A DNA stretch of 40,128 bases from Pseudomonadota bacterium. GTDB taxonomy: Bacteria; Pseudomonadota; Alphaproteobacteria; Rickettsiales; UBA3002. The stretch spans positions 1 through 40,128 of the forward strand of contig CAUJIC010000065.1 of NCBI GenBank assembly GCA_963205305.1, read 5' to 3'. A program made the position numbers and the translations under genes. The notes under the pieces are model-generated. The model saw only the letters and a list, made by a program, of their open reading frames with translations. It did not search any database and was not told where the DNA came from. This document shows, piece after piece, positions 7,968-15,740 of this stretch (positions are counted from its first letter, which is position 1; the number at the start of each line of letters is the position of its first letter).

Positions 7968-8701
7968 GCGGCCACTTTGAATTGTTCGCCCGCGTAGTTC
8001 GCAGCGACGAATTCCCAGTTCACGAGTTTATCCAGCACCGTTTGCACGAAGTCGGGGCGGCGGTTCTGGAAGTCGAGGTAGTAGGCGTGCTCCCACACAT
8101 CGCAGGTGAGGAGTGCCGTTTCGCCGTGTGCCATGGGCAGATCCGCGTTCGCGGTTTTGGTGATTTTCAGTTTGCCCGAGGCATCCTTCACCAGCCACGC
8201 CCAGCCCGAACCGAACTGGCCAAGCGCTGCGGCTTTAAAATCGGCCGCGAATTTATCGTAACCGCCAAGGTCGCTCTCAATTTTTGCTGCCAGCTCGCCG
8301 GTTGGTTTGCCGCCGCCATTAGGCTTCAGGCAATGCCAGAAAAAGCTGTGGTTCCAGTGCTGCGCCGCGTTGTTGAACAGCGCCGCCTTGCTGGCATCCT
8401 TGGCCGACGCGAGGATGATTTCCTCAAGCGACTTTTTCTCGAATTCAGTGCCTGCCACCAGCTCGTTCAGCTTCACCACATAGGCATTGTGGTGCTTGCC
8501 ATGGTGAAAATCGAATGTATTGGCCGAAATATGCGGCGCAAGTGCGTCTTTGGCATAGGGCAGTGGGGGCAGGGTGAAGCTCATGGCAGAATCCTTCGTG
8601 GTGAGGTGTTGGGTTGCGGATGATGTTGCAAAACTCGGCGCGGCTACCAGTGCCGCGCTACCAGCGGCAAGTTTCAGAAAGCTGCGACGTGTCATCTCCA
8701 T
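7964..8701 (-). CDS. sodB: Fe-type superoxide dismutase with an N-terminal Tat signal
   Basis: This enzyme converts superoxide to oxygen and hydrogen peroxide with an iron centre. The enzyme body, from M40 on, begins MSFTLPPLPYAKDALAPHIS, which is the classic cytoplasmic SodB start. It carries the metal ligands in DFHHGKHH (H66), HWNHSFFW and DVWEHAYY, with Fe-type markers (FFWHCLKPNGGG). Ahead of it lie 39 residues with a twin-arginine signal, TRRSFLKLAAGSAALVAAPSFA. Both ATGs, at 8701 and 8584, are preceded by AAGGA exactly seven bases upstream, so two products are plausible: a Tat-exported 245-residue form and a 206-residue cytoplasmic form. It is antisense to, and interrupts, the DUF498/synthase gene pair. 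Confidence 0.94.
   Translation of the reverse strand: MEMTRRSFLKLAAGSAALVAAPSFATSSATQHLTTKDSAMSFTLPPLPYAKDALAPHISANTFDFHHGKHHNAYVVKLNELVAGTEFEKKSLEEIILASAKDASKAALFNNAAQHWNHSFFWHCLKPNGGGKPTGELAAKIESDLGGYDKFAADFKAAALGQFGSGWAWLVKDASGKLKITKTANADLPMAHGETALLTCDVWEHAYYLDFQNRRPDFVQTVLDKLVNWEFVAANYAGEQFKVAA
8577..8596 (-). promoter_or_regulatory. Second translation start inside sodB with its own ribosome binding site
   Basis: On the minus strand the ATG at 8584-8582 (Met40 of the long form) is preceded by AAGGATTCTGCC, giving AAGGA with 7-base spacing. The long-form ATG at 8701 has AAGGATTTTCTG in front, the same element at the same distance. This supports two independent initiation sites for one gene. 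Confidence 0.6.
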
Positions 8702-8796
8702 CAGAAAATCCTTGAGGCTTATCTAGTGCAACTGGCTCGCAAGTTCAAGCCCATTGCAGTTGCAATCTCTGTGTCGCTCGCGTAGCAGCGTTGATC

Positions 8797-9597
8797 ATGA
8801 AGCCACACGAGCAACAGGATATCATCGAGCAAGTGCGCGCGGGCGATTACGAGCGATTCCTCGCCATCCAGCTTGCGCCATCATCCGCCCGTGCGGGGCT
8901 TTATGCGGTCACTGCGTTCCACATCGAACTGGCGCGCATTGCGGAAATTGTAAGCGAGCCCTTGATTGGCCATATCCGCCTTGCATGGTGGCGCGAGGGG
9001 CTGGAAGAAATCGAGGCGGGCAAAGCGCCACGCAACCACCCTGTTGTGCTGGCGCTTGCCGCACTTCACGCCACACACCCGCAAATTTTTCCGTGGCTGC
9101 AGAAGATTGTGGCGGCGCGCGGCGCAGATCTAGATACCTCGCTTATCGCGCATGAGTCTGCATGGCTGGAATATTGCGATAACACTGCAGGCGCGCTGCA
9201 CATGGCGTGGGCGCTGTTGCTAGGCGTGCCCGAAGCACAGCACGAAGCTATCCGCAATCAAGCGCGTGCGTATGCGTTTATTGGCCTCGTGCGTGCCATT
9301 CCGTTCATGCATAGCCAAGGCTGGTTGCGCTTCCCCCACGCGCGGATGAATTCGGCAGAAATTACGACCCTAGCACCAAGCGCTGGCCTAGCCACACTCA
9401 GCAAAGGCGTGTTTATGGATGCATTGCCATTGCTCGCCAATGGTGCAGGGCCAACACTGCCCAAACCTCTGCGCGCGTTGGCCGGCTTGACGGCACTGCA
9501 TGCGCGTAAGCTCGAGTGTGTTGGCTTCAACCCCTATGCGCTACGCCCCAGTAAATTGGCCGCTGTTTGGGTGGTACTAAGGCTAAAGCTGGCCTAA
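8797..9597 (+). CDS. Squalene/phytoene synthase family protein (NDUFAF6-like)
   Basis: A 266-residue all-helical protein of the isoprenoid synthase fold. Conserved features are DYERFLAIQLAPSSARAGLYAVTAFHIELARIAEIVSEPLIG (about 17-58), HIRLAWWREGLEEI, and an aspartate in the C-terminal half (LEYCDNTAGAL). The canonical paired DxxxD motifs of true squalene or phytoene synthases are not clear, so it resembles NDUFAF6, the mitochondrial complex I assembly factor, more than a carotenoid enzyme. The start at ATG 8797 is preceded by an in-frame TTG at 8791 that is unlikely to be used. It normally follows the Mth938-family gene in alphaproteobacteria; here sodB lies between them on the other strand. 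Confidence 0.82.
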   Translation: MKPHEQQDIIEQVRAGDYERFLAIQLAPSSARAGLYAVTAFHIELARIAEIVSEPLIGHIRLAWWREGLEEIEAGKAPRNHPVVLALAALHATHPQIFPWLQKIVAARGADLDTSLIAHESAWLEYCDNTAGALHMAWALLLGVPEAQHEAIRNQARAYAFIGLVRAIPFMHSQGWLRFPHARMNSAEITTLAPSAGLATLSKGVFMDALPLLANGAGPTLPKPLRALAGLTALHARKLECVGFNPYALRPSKLAAVWVVLRLKLA

Positions 9598-9607
9598 AAT
9601 CTTGTTT

Positions 9608-9646
9608 TTGACGCCTGCAAATTTTTCTGCTATGGGTGGTTATAGT
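9608..9646 (+). promoter_or_regulatory. Candidate promoter for the 40-residue membrane protein
   Basis: TTGACG at 9608-9613 is followed after 17 bases by TATGGG (9631-9636), and TATAGT lies at 9641-9646. Either hexamer could be the -10. It stands about 80 bases before the small gene at 9721, in an AT-rich gap containing a run of nine A residues. Confidence 0.4.
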
Positions 9647-9720
9647 AAGTCGGCGTTCCCAAAAATAATAAAAAAAAACGAAGTGAAGTGTTGTTCAACT
9701 TTGTTCAGGGGTAGGCAAGT

Positions 9721-9843
9721 ATGAAAACCGAACGTTTTCTCCAATTTATTGGACAAATGAGCCGTGGTGAATCCAGCGGTTCGCACCTTGCAGTCGGCGC
9801 ACTGCTTGTAGTCACGATTTTATACGCATCGACAATGGTTTAA
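9721..9843 (+). CDS. Small single-pass membrane protein, 40 residues
   Basis: A short open reading frame, ATG at 9721 to TAA at 9841-9843, encoding MKTERFLQFIGQMSRGESSG followed by a hydrophobic segment (HLAVGALLVVTILYASTMV) that fits one membrane span running to the C-terminus. Upstream, AGGGG and AGG stand at plausible ribosome-binding distances, and a possible promoter lies about 80 bases away. The gap is otherwise empty, and the next gene, hslO, starts 64 bases downstream. I do not recognise a family. The polar basic N-terminus with a C-terminal span suggests a small tail-anchored regulatory or assembly peptide. Confidence 0.55.
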   Translation: MKTERFLQFIGQMSRGESSGSHLAVGALLVVTILYASTMV

Positions 9844-9907
9844 GTCGTAAAGGCACCAAGCAGCTTTTTGCTTCCACTTGGAAGCCAGATGCGCTATTGC
9901 CCGCGCC

Positions 9908-10807
9908 ATGACTGTTGAAGCCCCTATCGAAAATCTCCTTACCCCCTTCATGCTCGAGGCGGGCCATGTGCGTGGCCGCATTGTGCGTATGGGCGAGGTG
10001 GCGAACACCATTCTCGCGCGCTATGACTACCCGCGTCCCGTGGTGAAGCTGCTGGGCGAGTTGGTGGTCATGGCCGCCATGCTTTCCAGCAACCTCAAGC
10101 AAGAGGGTGTGTTCACCATCCAAATCCGTGGCAAAGGCCTCATTCCACTCATCGTGGTGGATGCGGTGTTTGGCGGCGCCATCCGTGGCTATGCCGAAGT
10201 ATCGCCGGAAGCGGCAGAACAAATCAACGCGCTCGAAAATCCAACGCCCCGCGCCATGGTGGGCGAGGATGGTTACCTCGCCATCACGCTCGATGCAGGG
10301 GCGGATATGCAGCGCTATCAAGGCATTGTGGCGCTTGAGGGCGATTCGATTGCCGAGGCGCTGACCAATTATTTCACCCTCTCGCAACAGCTCGATGTGC
10401 AGGTGCATTTGGCGGTGAGCGACCACGCCCCGTGGTTTGCCGCTGGCGTGATGATCGAGCGCATGCCAGAAACCACTGCCACTGCTGGCGAAGCCAACCT
10501 CGAAGCATGGCGTTACGCGCAGGCCATTACCAGCACCGTAAAAACCGAAGAATTGCTCGACCCGTTGCTCGACGCGCCTGCATTACTCTACCGCCTGTTC
10601 CACGAGGAGGGCGTGCGCGTTTACCCAGCCCATCCCTTAAATGTTGGGTGTCGCTGTTCGCGCCAGCGCATCGAGCAAATGTTGATGGGCATGAGCGCGA
10701 CCGACCGTGCGGACATGATTGTGGATGGCATCGCTAGTGTGCATTGCCAGTTTTGCAACAAGGCCGAGCTATTTACGCCCAGCCAGCTTGGGTTGAGCGT
10801 TAGTTAA
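9908..10807 (+). CDS. hslO: 33 kDa redox-regulated chaperone Hsp33
   Basis: Hsp33 is a cytoplasmic holdase switched on by oxidative unfolding. The protein has 299 residues. The N-terminal core contains GELVVMAAMLSSNLKQEGVFTIQIRGKG and GGAIRGYAE, and the C-terminal redox zinc switch has the four cysteines C248-x-C250 (GCRCSR) and C280-x2-C283 (CQFC), all present. ATG 9908 is chosen over an in-frame TTG upstream because the homology begins near it. It stands alone, between a small membrane protein gene and an orphan membrane protein, on the plus strand. Confidence 0.95.
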   Translation: MTVEAPIENLLTPFMLEAGHVRGRIVRMGEVANTILARYDYPRPVVKLLGELVVMAAMLSSNLKQEGVFTIQIRGKGLIPLIVVDAVFGGAIRGYAEVSPEAAEQINALENPTPRAMVGEDGYLAITLDAGADMQRYQGIVALEGDSIAEALTNYFTLSQQLDVQVHLAVSDHAPWFAAGVMIERMPETTATAGEANLEAWRYAQAITSTVKTEELLDPLLDAPALLYRLFHEEGVRVYPAHPLNVGCRCSRQRIEQMLMGMSATDRADMIVDGIASVHCQFCNKAELFTPSQLGLSVS

Positions 10808-10889
10808 ATCAATTGGTTAGATTGGTTTTGTCGCAAATCTTCACGGAACTGTCACACTATAAGCGGCTTGAGTTGGTTATGATAAAACC

Positions 10890-11894
10890 ATGCTACTCCA
10901 AGATATACAGCGCGAAAGACACGATGCAAAAGAGTACACTCTTAAGCAAAAATTGCTCCAGAGTGTGATGGGCTTTGTCCGTGGCCCAATTCAGGCATAC
11001 TTACAAGTGAATCATGGATTTTTAGGCAGTTCGCTTGGGGCAATGGGGATTCTTGCGGTTTCTACTTTGGGAAATCATTTTGGATTTAGTGCACAACGCC
11101 GTAACGTGGTGAATGTCTATCGCGATGAGATTGCCATAGCGCTTAATAAAGAAAGAGAAAGCATAAACGAAGCGGATATGGAGCAATTAGCGCGTATGCC
11201 TGCATATGCGAATAGCCCTATTGCTAGAGATGTTAGCAGCATTAAAAAGAATGAGCGCGCTGTTCATACAAAAACACTTTTCAAGAATCTGGCTATTAGC
11301 GCTAGCGTCATCCCCTTTGCTATGCTGGTGGCGGAAACTATTACTGTGGGCATGATAGGGTATGCAATTATCGGTGCCATGTCATCGGTGATTGATATTC
11401 TTGCTGAGAATATGCTGGAAAAATGGCAGGGGGCTCAACAGCCTACGGCAGCTTCTTTTATTGGCCATATACGCAATGAAATGACGAAAGGGTCTGTGGA
11501 GCCAGCTAAATTATTTGAGTATGCGGTGCATGCACGACCCGAAATAGCCCAAGCAGTACGGAGCCATACAAATGAAGAGTACTCGAGCCTCAGTTTTGAA
11601 AAAAAGAATCTTGTTATAGAAAAATTAGGTTTTTCTCATATGGTTGAGGCAATTGCTCGTGATTTAAATCACGGAACAATTCGACCATCGGAGTTGCCAT
11701 TCCTTTTGGTAGGCATGGATAGCCCGAGCACATCCTTTTCCTCGTACAAGAATGCGTCTAAAGCATTCGTTGCGCCGTCTGAGAATATGGCTGCGGCCAA
11801 GCAACAAAGCGCCTCGCAACCAAATAGCTTGATCCATTCTGTCGAGCTTGGCCATACATTGGCTCATCGACAGGCGCTAGCCCATACCTTGTAG
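10890..11894 (+). CDS. Hypothetical membrane protein
   Basis: I do not recognise this 334-residue protein. It has a basic, polar N-terminus (about 1-40), a glycine-rich hydrophobic stretch (GFLGSSLGAMGILAVSTLGNHFGF, about 43-66), a charged region, and a second long hydrophobic part (LAISASVIPFAMLVAETITV...GYAIIGAMSSVIDIL, about 133-170) that could hold two spans. The remaining half is soluble and ends in a Ser/Gln/His-rich tail. The gene is more AT-rich than its neighbours, with many TTA, AAA and GAA codons, which hints at different ancestry. No good ribosome binding site precedes ATG 10890. It converges on cckA with a 16-base gap. Confidence 0.7.
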   Translation: MLLQDIQRERHDAKEYTLKQKLLQSVMGFVRGPIQAYLQVNHGFLGSSLGAMGILAVSTLGNHFGFSAQRRNVVNVYRDEIAIALNKERESINEADMEQLARMPAYANSPIARDVSSIKKNERAVHTKTLFKNLAISASVIPFAMLVAETITVGMIGYAIIGAMSSVIDILAENMLEKWQGAQQPTAASFIGHIRNEMTKGSVEPAKLFEYAVHARPEIAQAVRSHTNEEYSSLSFEKKNLVIEKLGFSHMVEAIARDLNHGTIRPSELPFLLVGMDSPSTSFSSYKNASKAFVAPSENMAAAKQQSASQPNSLIHSVELGHTLAHRQALAHTL

Positions 11895-11910
11895 TATAGT
11901 AATTAACTAA

Positions 11911-13521
11911 CTACTCCCCAGCCCCATCCAGCACTTCTTTCACCTTGCCCGCGAGTTGCTTCAAGGTGAAGGGCTTGGGCAGGAAGTTGAATTCCTTATC
12001 CGCGCCGAACGTATCCACGAATGCATCCTCTGCATAACCTGAAATAAACACGACTTTGGTGGTCGTCATCCGTGCGGCGTGCGTCTCATAAAGCGTGGCA
12101 ATCATTTTGGGGCCGTTGATACCAGGCATCATCACGTCGCTGATGATAAGGTCGATATGGCCCGTATGTTCATTGAACACCTCGATGGCATTTTCGCCCG
12201 AATCGGCCTCTAGCACTTCGTAGCCTTTGTTGCGTAGGGCGCGGGCGGCGAAAATGCGCACAGGCGTTTCATCTTCAACCAGCATAATGGTGGCGCGACC
12301 CGTAAGGTCACCGCTCGATTTTTCATCATGCGTTTCGGTGTGGGCAGCAGTTTTCTGTTCGGCCTCGAACCGTTTGAAGTAGAGGTGAAAGCTCGTGCCC
12401 ACATTCGGCTGCGTTTTAACAAAAATATAGCCGCCTGATTGCTTGATGATGCCGTAGCAGGTGGATAAGCCAAGCCCAGTGCCCGAGCCAATTTCCTTGG
12501 TCGAGAAGAACGGCTCGAAGATATTGCTGACAATTTCGGGTGGAATGCCTGTGCCACTATCGATGACTTCCACCAATACATAATCATCGGCGACAATCAC
12601 GTCTTCCTCAGTTGGTGCAATCAGTTCGGGGTCGAGTGCATCGGGCGAATCAATCCGCACATTGCTGGTTCGAATGGTCAGCGTACCGCCGTCTTTCATG
12701 GCGTCACGCGCGTTCACCGCAAGGTTGATGATAACTTGCTCCAATTGCCCTTGGTCGGCCTTCACCATGCCAAGGTCGCGTCCATGCTGCATGTGCATCT
12801 GTATATTTTCGCCAATCAAACGGCGGATGAGGTTGCTCAGCTCGGCCAGCACTTCGGTTAAATCAACCGTTTTGGGTTGCAGTGTTTGGCGGCGGCTGAA
12901 GGCAAGGAGTTGGCGCACAAGGTTCGCTGCACGGTTCGCATTTTGCTTAATTTGCATGATATCGGCAAAGCTTGGGTCGCCCGCGGGGTGGCGCATCAGC
13001 AGCAAATCCGAAAAGCCAATCATGGCGGTCAGCAGGTTATTAAAATCATGCGCTACACCGCCCGCTAGCTGCCCGACTGCTTGCATTTTCTGGCTGTGCG
13101 AAAAGCGCAGCTCAAGGTTCTTTTGTTCGGTTTGGTCGATTAAGTGCAGCACAGGGACGGGCGCATGTCCGTTGTCTGGTGTCATGAGTTTGAAATACGT
13201 GTATGCCACCACGACAGAACCATCGGGCAGCCGTAGGGTGAGCGATACAGGCTCAACACTCTCATTCGCAAGCATACGCCGCAATGCATCGGTGTAGCGT
13301 GGGCGGTCTTCGGGGTCGATGAACTCTGCCAGCCTTACTTGGCGGTCGGCAGGCAAAGAATGTTTGGTGAGTGCCAGAAAGCAGCTATTGGCCTCCACAA
13401 TATGGCCACTATGGTCGAGCCGCAAAATGGCAATGGGCGAAAGTTCGATGAAGCAGTTGATGCTTAAGCCGGTGGGGCGCGCTTGGCTAAATCCGAAGGG
13501 GGATGTGTTGGTTCCGGGCAT
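11911..13521 (-). CDS. cckA: CckA C-terminal part: PAS, histidine kinase, receiver
   Basis: This carries the catalytic part of the cell-cycle hybrid kinase CckA, which phosphorylates ChpT and, through it, CtrA. In order: a PAS domain (about 23-125), HisKA with the phospho-accepting H158 in GQLAGGVAHDFNNLLTAMIGF, HATPase with N-box NLAVNARDAM (N270), G1 DSGTGIPPE and G2 GSGTGLGLS, then a receiver with acidic pair E416-D417, phospho-acceptor D462 (SDVMMPG) and K516 (LPKPF). The segment from QKMQAVGQ to FSRRQTLQP is CckA-specific. The ATG at 13521 follows, in the same frame, 3 bases after the TAG ending the membrane half, and has no well-placed ribosome binding site. Translation may depend on reinitiation or read-through. 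Confidence 0.9.
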   Translation of the reverse strand: MPGTNTSPFGFSQARPTGLSINCFIELSPIAILRLDHSGHIVEANSCFLALTKHSLPADRQVRLAEFIDPEDRPRYTDALRRMLANESVEPVSLTLRLPDGSVVVAYTYFKLMTPDNGHAPVPVLHLIDQTEQKNLELRFSHSQKMQAVGQLAGGVAHDFNNLLTAMIGFSDLLLMRHPAGDPSFADIMQIKQNANRAANLVRQLLAFSRRQTLQPKTVDLTEVLAELSNLIRRLIGENIQMHMQHGRDLGMVKADQGQLEQVIINLAVNARDAMKDGGTLTIRTSNVRIDSPDALDPELIAPTEEDVIVADDYVLVEVIDSGTGIPPEIVSNIFEPFFSTKEIGSGTGLGLSTCYGIIKQSGGYIFVKTQPNVGTSFHLYFKRFEAEQKTAAHTETHDEKSSGDLTGRATIMLVEDETPVRIFAARALRNKGYEVLEADSGENAIEVFNEHTGHIDLIISDVMMPGINGPKMIATLYETHAARMTTTKVVFISGYAEDAFVDTFGADKEFNFLPKPFTLKQLAGKVKEVLDGAGE

Positions 13522-13524
13522 GGC

Positions 13525-13527
13525 CTA
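13525..13527 (-). other. In-frame TAG splitting cckA
   Basis: The minus strand reads ...GTC CAC TCA AGC TAG GCC ATG CCC GGA..., so the two cckA halves are in one frame, separated only by TAG and one Ala codon. Read through, the product would be a continuous 865-residue CckA with two membrane spans, three PAS domains, kinase and receiver. TAG is an ordinary stop for surE, pcm, secD and hisI in this window, so genome-wide recoding is not the explanation. Confidence 0.85.
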
Positions 13528-14508
13528 GCTTGAGTGGACAGCAAGTGTACCTGTTGCACCCATGGCTTTGCCATTAGCATCGCGTAATATTGTTTGCTGT
13601 AACGTGCCGTTGATGCGCTTACCATTTTTATGAATCAGCTCCACCGCGCCTACATGCTCGCTTAGCGTATATTCCTCGGTAATGAGCGTCTGACCCATCA
13701 AGAAAATGAGGTGGTGCAGGCTAAGTTTCGACTCAACAATTTCGCCGGCTTCATAGCCAAGTGCGCGGTCGAAGGCGGGGTTCGCATACTCAATGCGGCC
13801 AAAGGCGTCGGTCGTGAAATGGGGGATGCTGGTAGTGGTCAGCAGATGCTCGATTTTATCGACCGAGGTAAGGGATAAGCCATCGGGCAGCATTTGCAGC
13901 CCCGTGCGCTTGCCCAAGAATTCGCGGCAGCGGATGACACTAAAGCCGCTTGGACGCGCCATTGGTTGAACGGTGAGGATATATTCTTTTGGTGCCTCAT
14001 AGGGCGCGATAATCGGAAAAACGATACGTTCTCCCGTGCAATTATGGATGGCGCCGATAATGCGCTCGCGGTCTGCTTTACGCACCAACCCTTGCTCGAA
14101 GATGCTATCCAGTGCTTGCGATTGGGAATAATCGAACTGTGGGAAAATGGCGTCGATACCTTCGCTGGCGTGGACAATGCGCGCATCGCGGCGAACAATA
14201 AGCCCAAAACCTGGGCCAACGCCAAAACCCTGCGCCAGCAACATGTTCTGGTATTCGTTCGACATCAGCAAATCGAGGATGATTTGATTATGGAAGGTTA
14301 CAAAGACGCCCAGCAGCGCAATAAGCAAGATGGCTAGAATGGGAATATAGGGCGCAACAGTACCCGATAGTGGCGTGTAGGCGGCAACCAGTACCAACAA
14401 AACGGCCATACTAAATGCAAGCATAACCTTAGTGATTTGGCTGCGGCGCTCGCGCGGCACGAAATCAAGCTGGTCTGGTCTCAGGGCATCTAGTTCATGA
14501 AAACGCAT
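13525..14508 (-). CDS. cckA: CckA N-terminal part: membrane anchor and PAS sensors
   Basis: A 327-residue protein that matches the sensory half of CckA. Two membrane spans lie near residues 28-45 (VMLAFSMAVLLVLVAAYT) and 54-72 (PYIPILAILLIALLGVFVTF) with a very short periplasmic loop. They are followed by two PAS-like domains, the second clearly so (IPHFTTDAFGRIEYANPAFDRALGYEAGEIV and VELIHKNGKRINGTLQQTILRDANG). It has no kinase domain. ATG 14508 is preceded by GAGGA with 7-base spacing; an in-frame TTG at 14535 is less likely. PAS domains in CckA sense c-di-GMP and localisation cues, so a free sensory half could still regulate a separately made kinase half. It lies just after flhB, the usual alphaproteobacterial order. 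Confidence 0.85.
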   Translation of the reverse strand: MRFHELDALRPDQLDFVPRERRSQITKVMLAFSMAVLLVLVAAYTPLSGTVAPYIPILAILLIALLGVFVTFHNQIILDLLMSNEYQNMLLAQGFGVGPGFGLIVRRDARIVHASEGIDAIFPQFDYSQSQALDSIFEQGLVRKADRERIIGAIHNCTGERIVFPIIAPYEAPKEYILTVQPMARPSGFSVIRCREFLGKRTGLQMLPDGLSLTSVDKIEHLLTTTSIPHFTTDAFGRIEYANPAFDRALGYEAGEIVESKLSLHHLIFLMGQTLITEEYTLSEHVGAVELIHKNGKRINGTLQQTILRDANGKAMGATGTLAVHSS

Positions 14509-14535
14509 CAACAAATCCTCAGCATGGTTTCCCAA

Positions 14536-14563
14536 AGTCTATCAAAATGGGGGTGCTTGGCAA
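14536..14563 (-). promoter_or_regulatory. Candidate promoter for cckA
   Basis: On the minus strand TTGCCA (14563-14558) and TAGACT (14541-14536) are separated by 16 bases, giving fair matches to housekeeping -35 and -10 elements about 30 bases before the cckA start. This would let cckA be expressed apart from the flagellar operon upstream. Confidence 0.35.
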
Positions 14564-14612
14564 CAGGTTTAGTCAGCAGTACACAAGCTATTCTCATGGT
14601 GCGATGCAAGCG

Positions 14613-15740
14613 CTACATTTTCAGTGTTGGGCCTTTGCCGCCTTTACCTTTGCCTTTTGGCTCCTTTGGCGTTTTGCCTTTCAGACGGTAGACGTAGCCG
14701 ATGATTTTCGCGACCGCTTGGTAATGCTCGAGCGGAATTTCATCATCAATCTCGGTGGTATCGTAAAGCACGCGGGCGAGGGGTGGGTTGCGGATGATAG
14801 GGATTTTATGTTCGCCGGCTTTTTCGCGGATGCGGGCCGCCACTTCATCTGCTCCCTTAGCTAGAACCACAGGTGCTTTCATGGTGACGGAATCATATTT
14901 CAGTGCCACCGCAAAGTGGGTGGGGTTGGTGATGATGACATCGGCTTTTGGCACATTGGCCATCATGCGTTTTTTAGCACGCTCGCGGCGGATTTGCTTC
15001 AGCTTGCCCTTCACATGGGGGTCGCCTTCTTGCTGCTTATATTCCTGCTTCAAATCATACTTACTCATCCGCAGTTGCTTCATGATAACAGCGCGCTGGT
15101 ACAGGTAATCGATGATGGAGAGTAGAAAGAGGAAGATGCATACACTGATTAGTATTTTTCCCGCAATGGTCGAAGCGAAATGCATCATGCTGAGATGATC
15201 CGTTGCACGCATGAGTGCGGGCAGTTCATCCTGATAGGGAAGCCAGACGCCAACACAAATAGCGCCGATAACGATGATTTTGAGAAGGTTCTTTGCAAAT
15301 TCTATCACGGCTTTCATACCAAAAAGCCGCCCCATGCCCGCGAGGGGAGAAATCTTGCTGAATTTGGGTTTGATTTGCTCGGATGAGAACACCCATTTGC
15401 GCTGGACAATGGCGGGTGCAAGGGCGGTTACAAAGGTGAGCAGAAATGTCAGCAGTAACAGCATAATCATGCCCGTGGCGACATTATACATCAGACTGTT
15501 TACGCCGCCTGCGCTCATCTCGAATTCATCGGGCGATGTGATGAAGGGCTTTAAAAATTCCAGCGTGTCGCGCCCGACTTTGGGGCCAAGGGTAATCGCA
15601 AAGAAGGCGAAACCGAGCATCATAAAAAAATGATTCAGCTCGCGTGTCGAGGCTATCTGCCCCTTCTTTCGTGCGTCCTCGAGTTTTTTCTGCGAGGGTT
15701 CTTCAGTCTTGGCGGAATCGTCTTCGGATTCTTCAGACAT
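14613..15740 (-). CDS. flhB: Flagellar export apparatus protein FlhB
   Basis: FlhB is the inner-membrane subunit of the flagellar type III export gate that sets substrate specificity by cleaving itself. The protein has 375 residues. The N-terminus (KTEEPSQKKLEDARKKGQIA) is the usual FlhB start, followed by four membrane spans in about residues 35-215. The cytoplasmic domain contains the autocleavage motif N272-P-T-H275. The tail after about residue 355 is Lys/Gly-rich and low in complexity. Its ATG overlaps the fliR stop by one base (TGATG), indicating translational coupling. It closes the flgB-flgC-fliE-fliQ-fliR-flhB operon. Confidence 0.97.
   Translation of the reverse strand: MSEESEDDSAKTEEPSQKKLEDARKKGQIASTRELNHFFMMLGFAFFAITLGPKVGRDTLEFLKPFITSPDEFEMSAGGVNSLMYNVATGMIMLLLLTFLLTFVTALAPAIVQRKWVFSSEQIKPKFSKISPLAGMGRLFGMKAVIEFAKNLLKIIVIGAICVGVWLPYQDELPALMRATDHLSMMHFASTIAGKILISVCIFLFLLSIIDYLYQRAVIMKQLRMSKYDLKQEYKQQEGDPHVKGKLKQIRRERAKKRMMANVPKADVIITNPTHFAVALKYDSVTMKAPVVLAKGADEVAARIREKAGEHKIPIIRNPPLARVLYDTTEIDDEIPLEHYQAVAKIIGYVYRLKGKTPKEPKGKGKGGKGPTLKM

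Noticed and set aside
7901..8623. 240-residue plus-strand frame antisense to sodB
   Set aside because: It mirrors the codon structure of the strongly conserved sodB on the other strand, has no domain and overlaps the Mth938-family gene.
12662..13297. 211-residue plus-strand frame inside cckA
   Set aside because: It is a shadow of the kinase gene; the translation is low-complexity with no recognisable motif.
13525..13527. Reassignment of TAG as a sense codon
   Set aside because: surE, pcm, nlpD, secD, iscX, virB9 and hisI all end in TAG at expected positions, so TAG is a normal stop in this organism.
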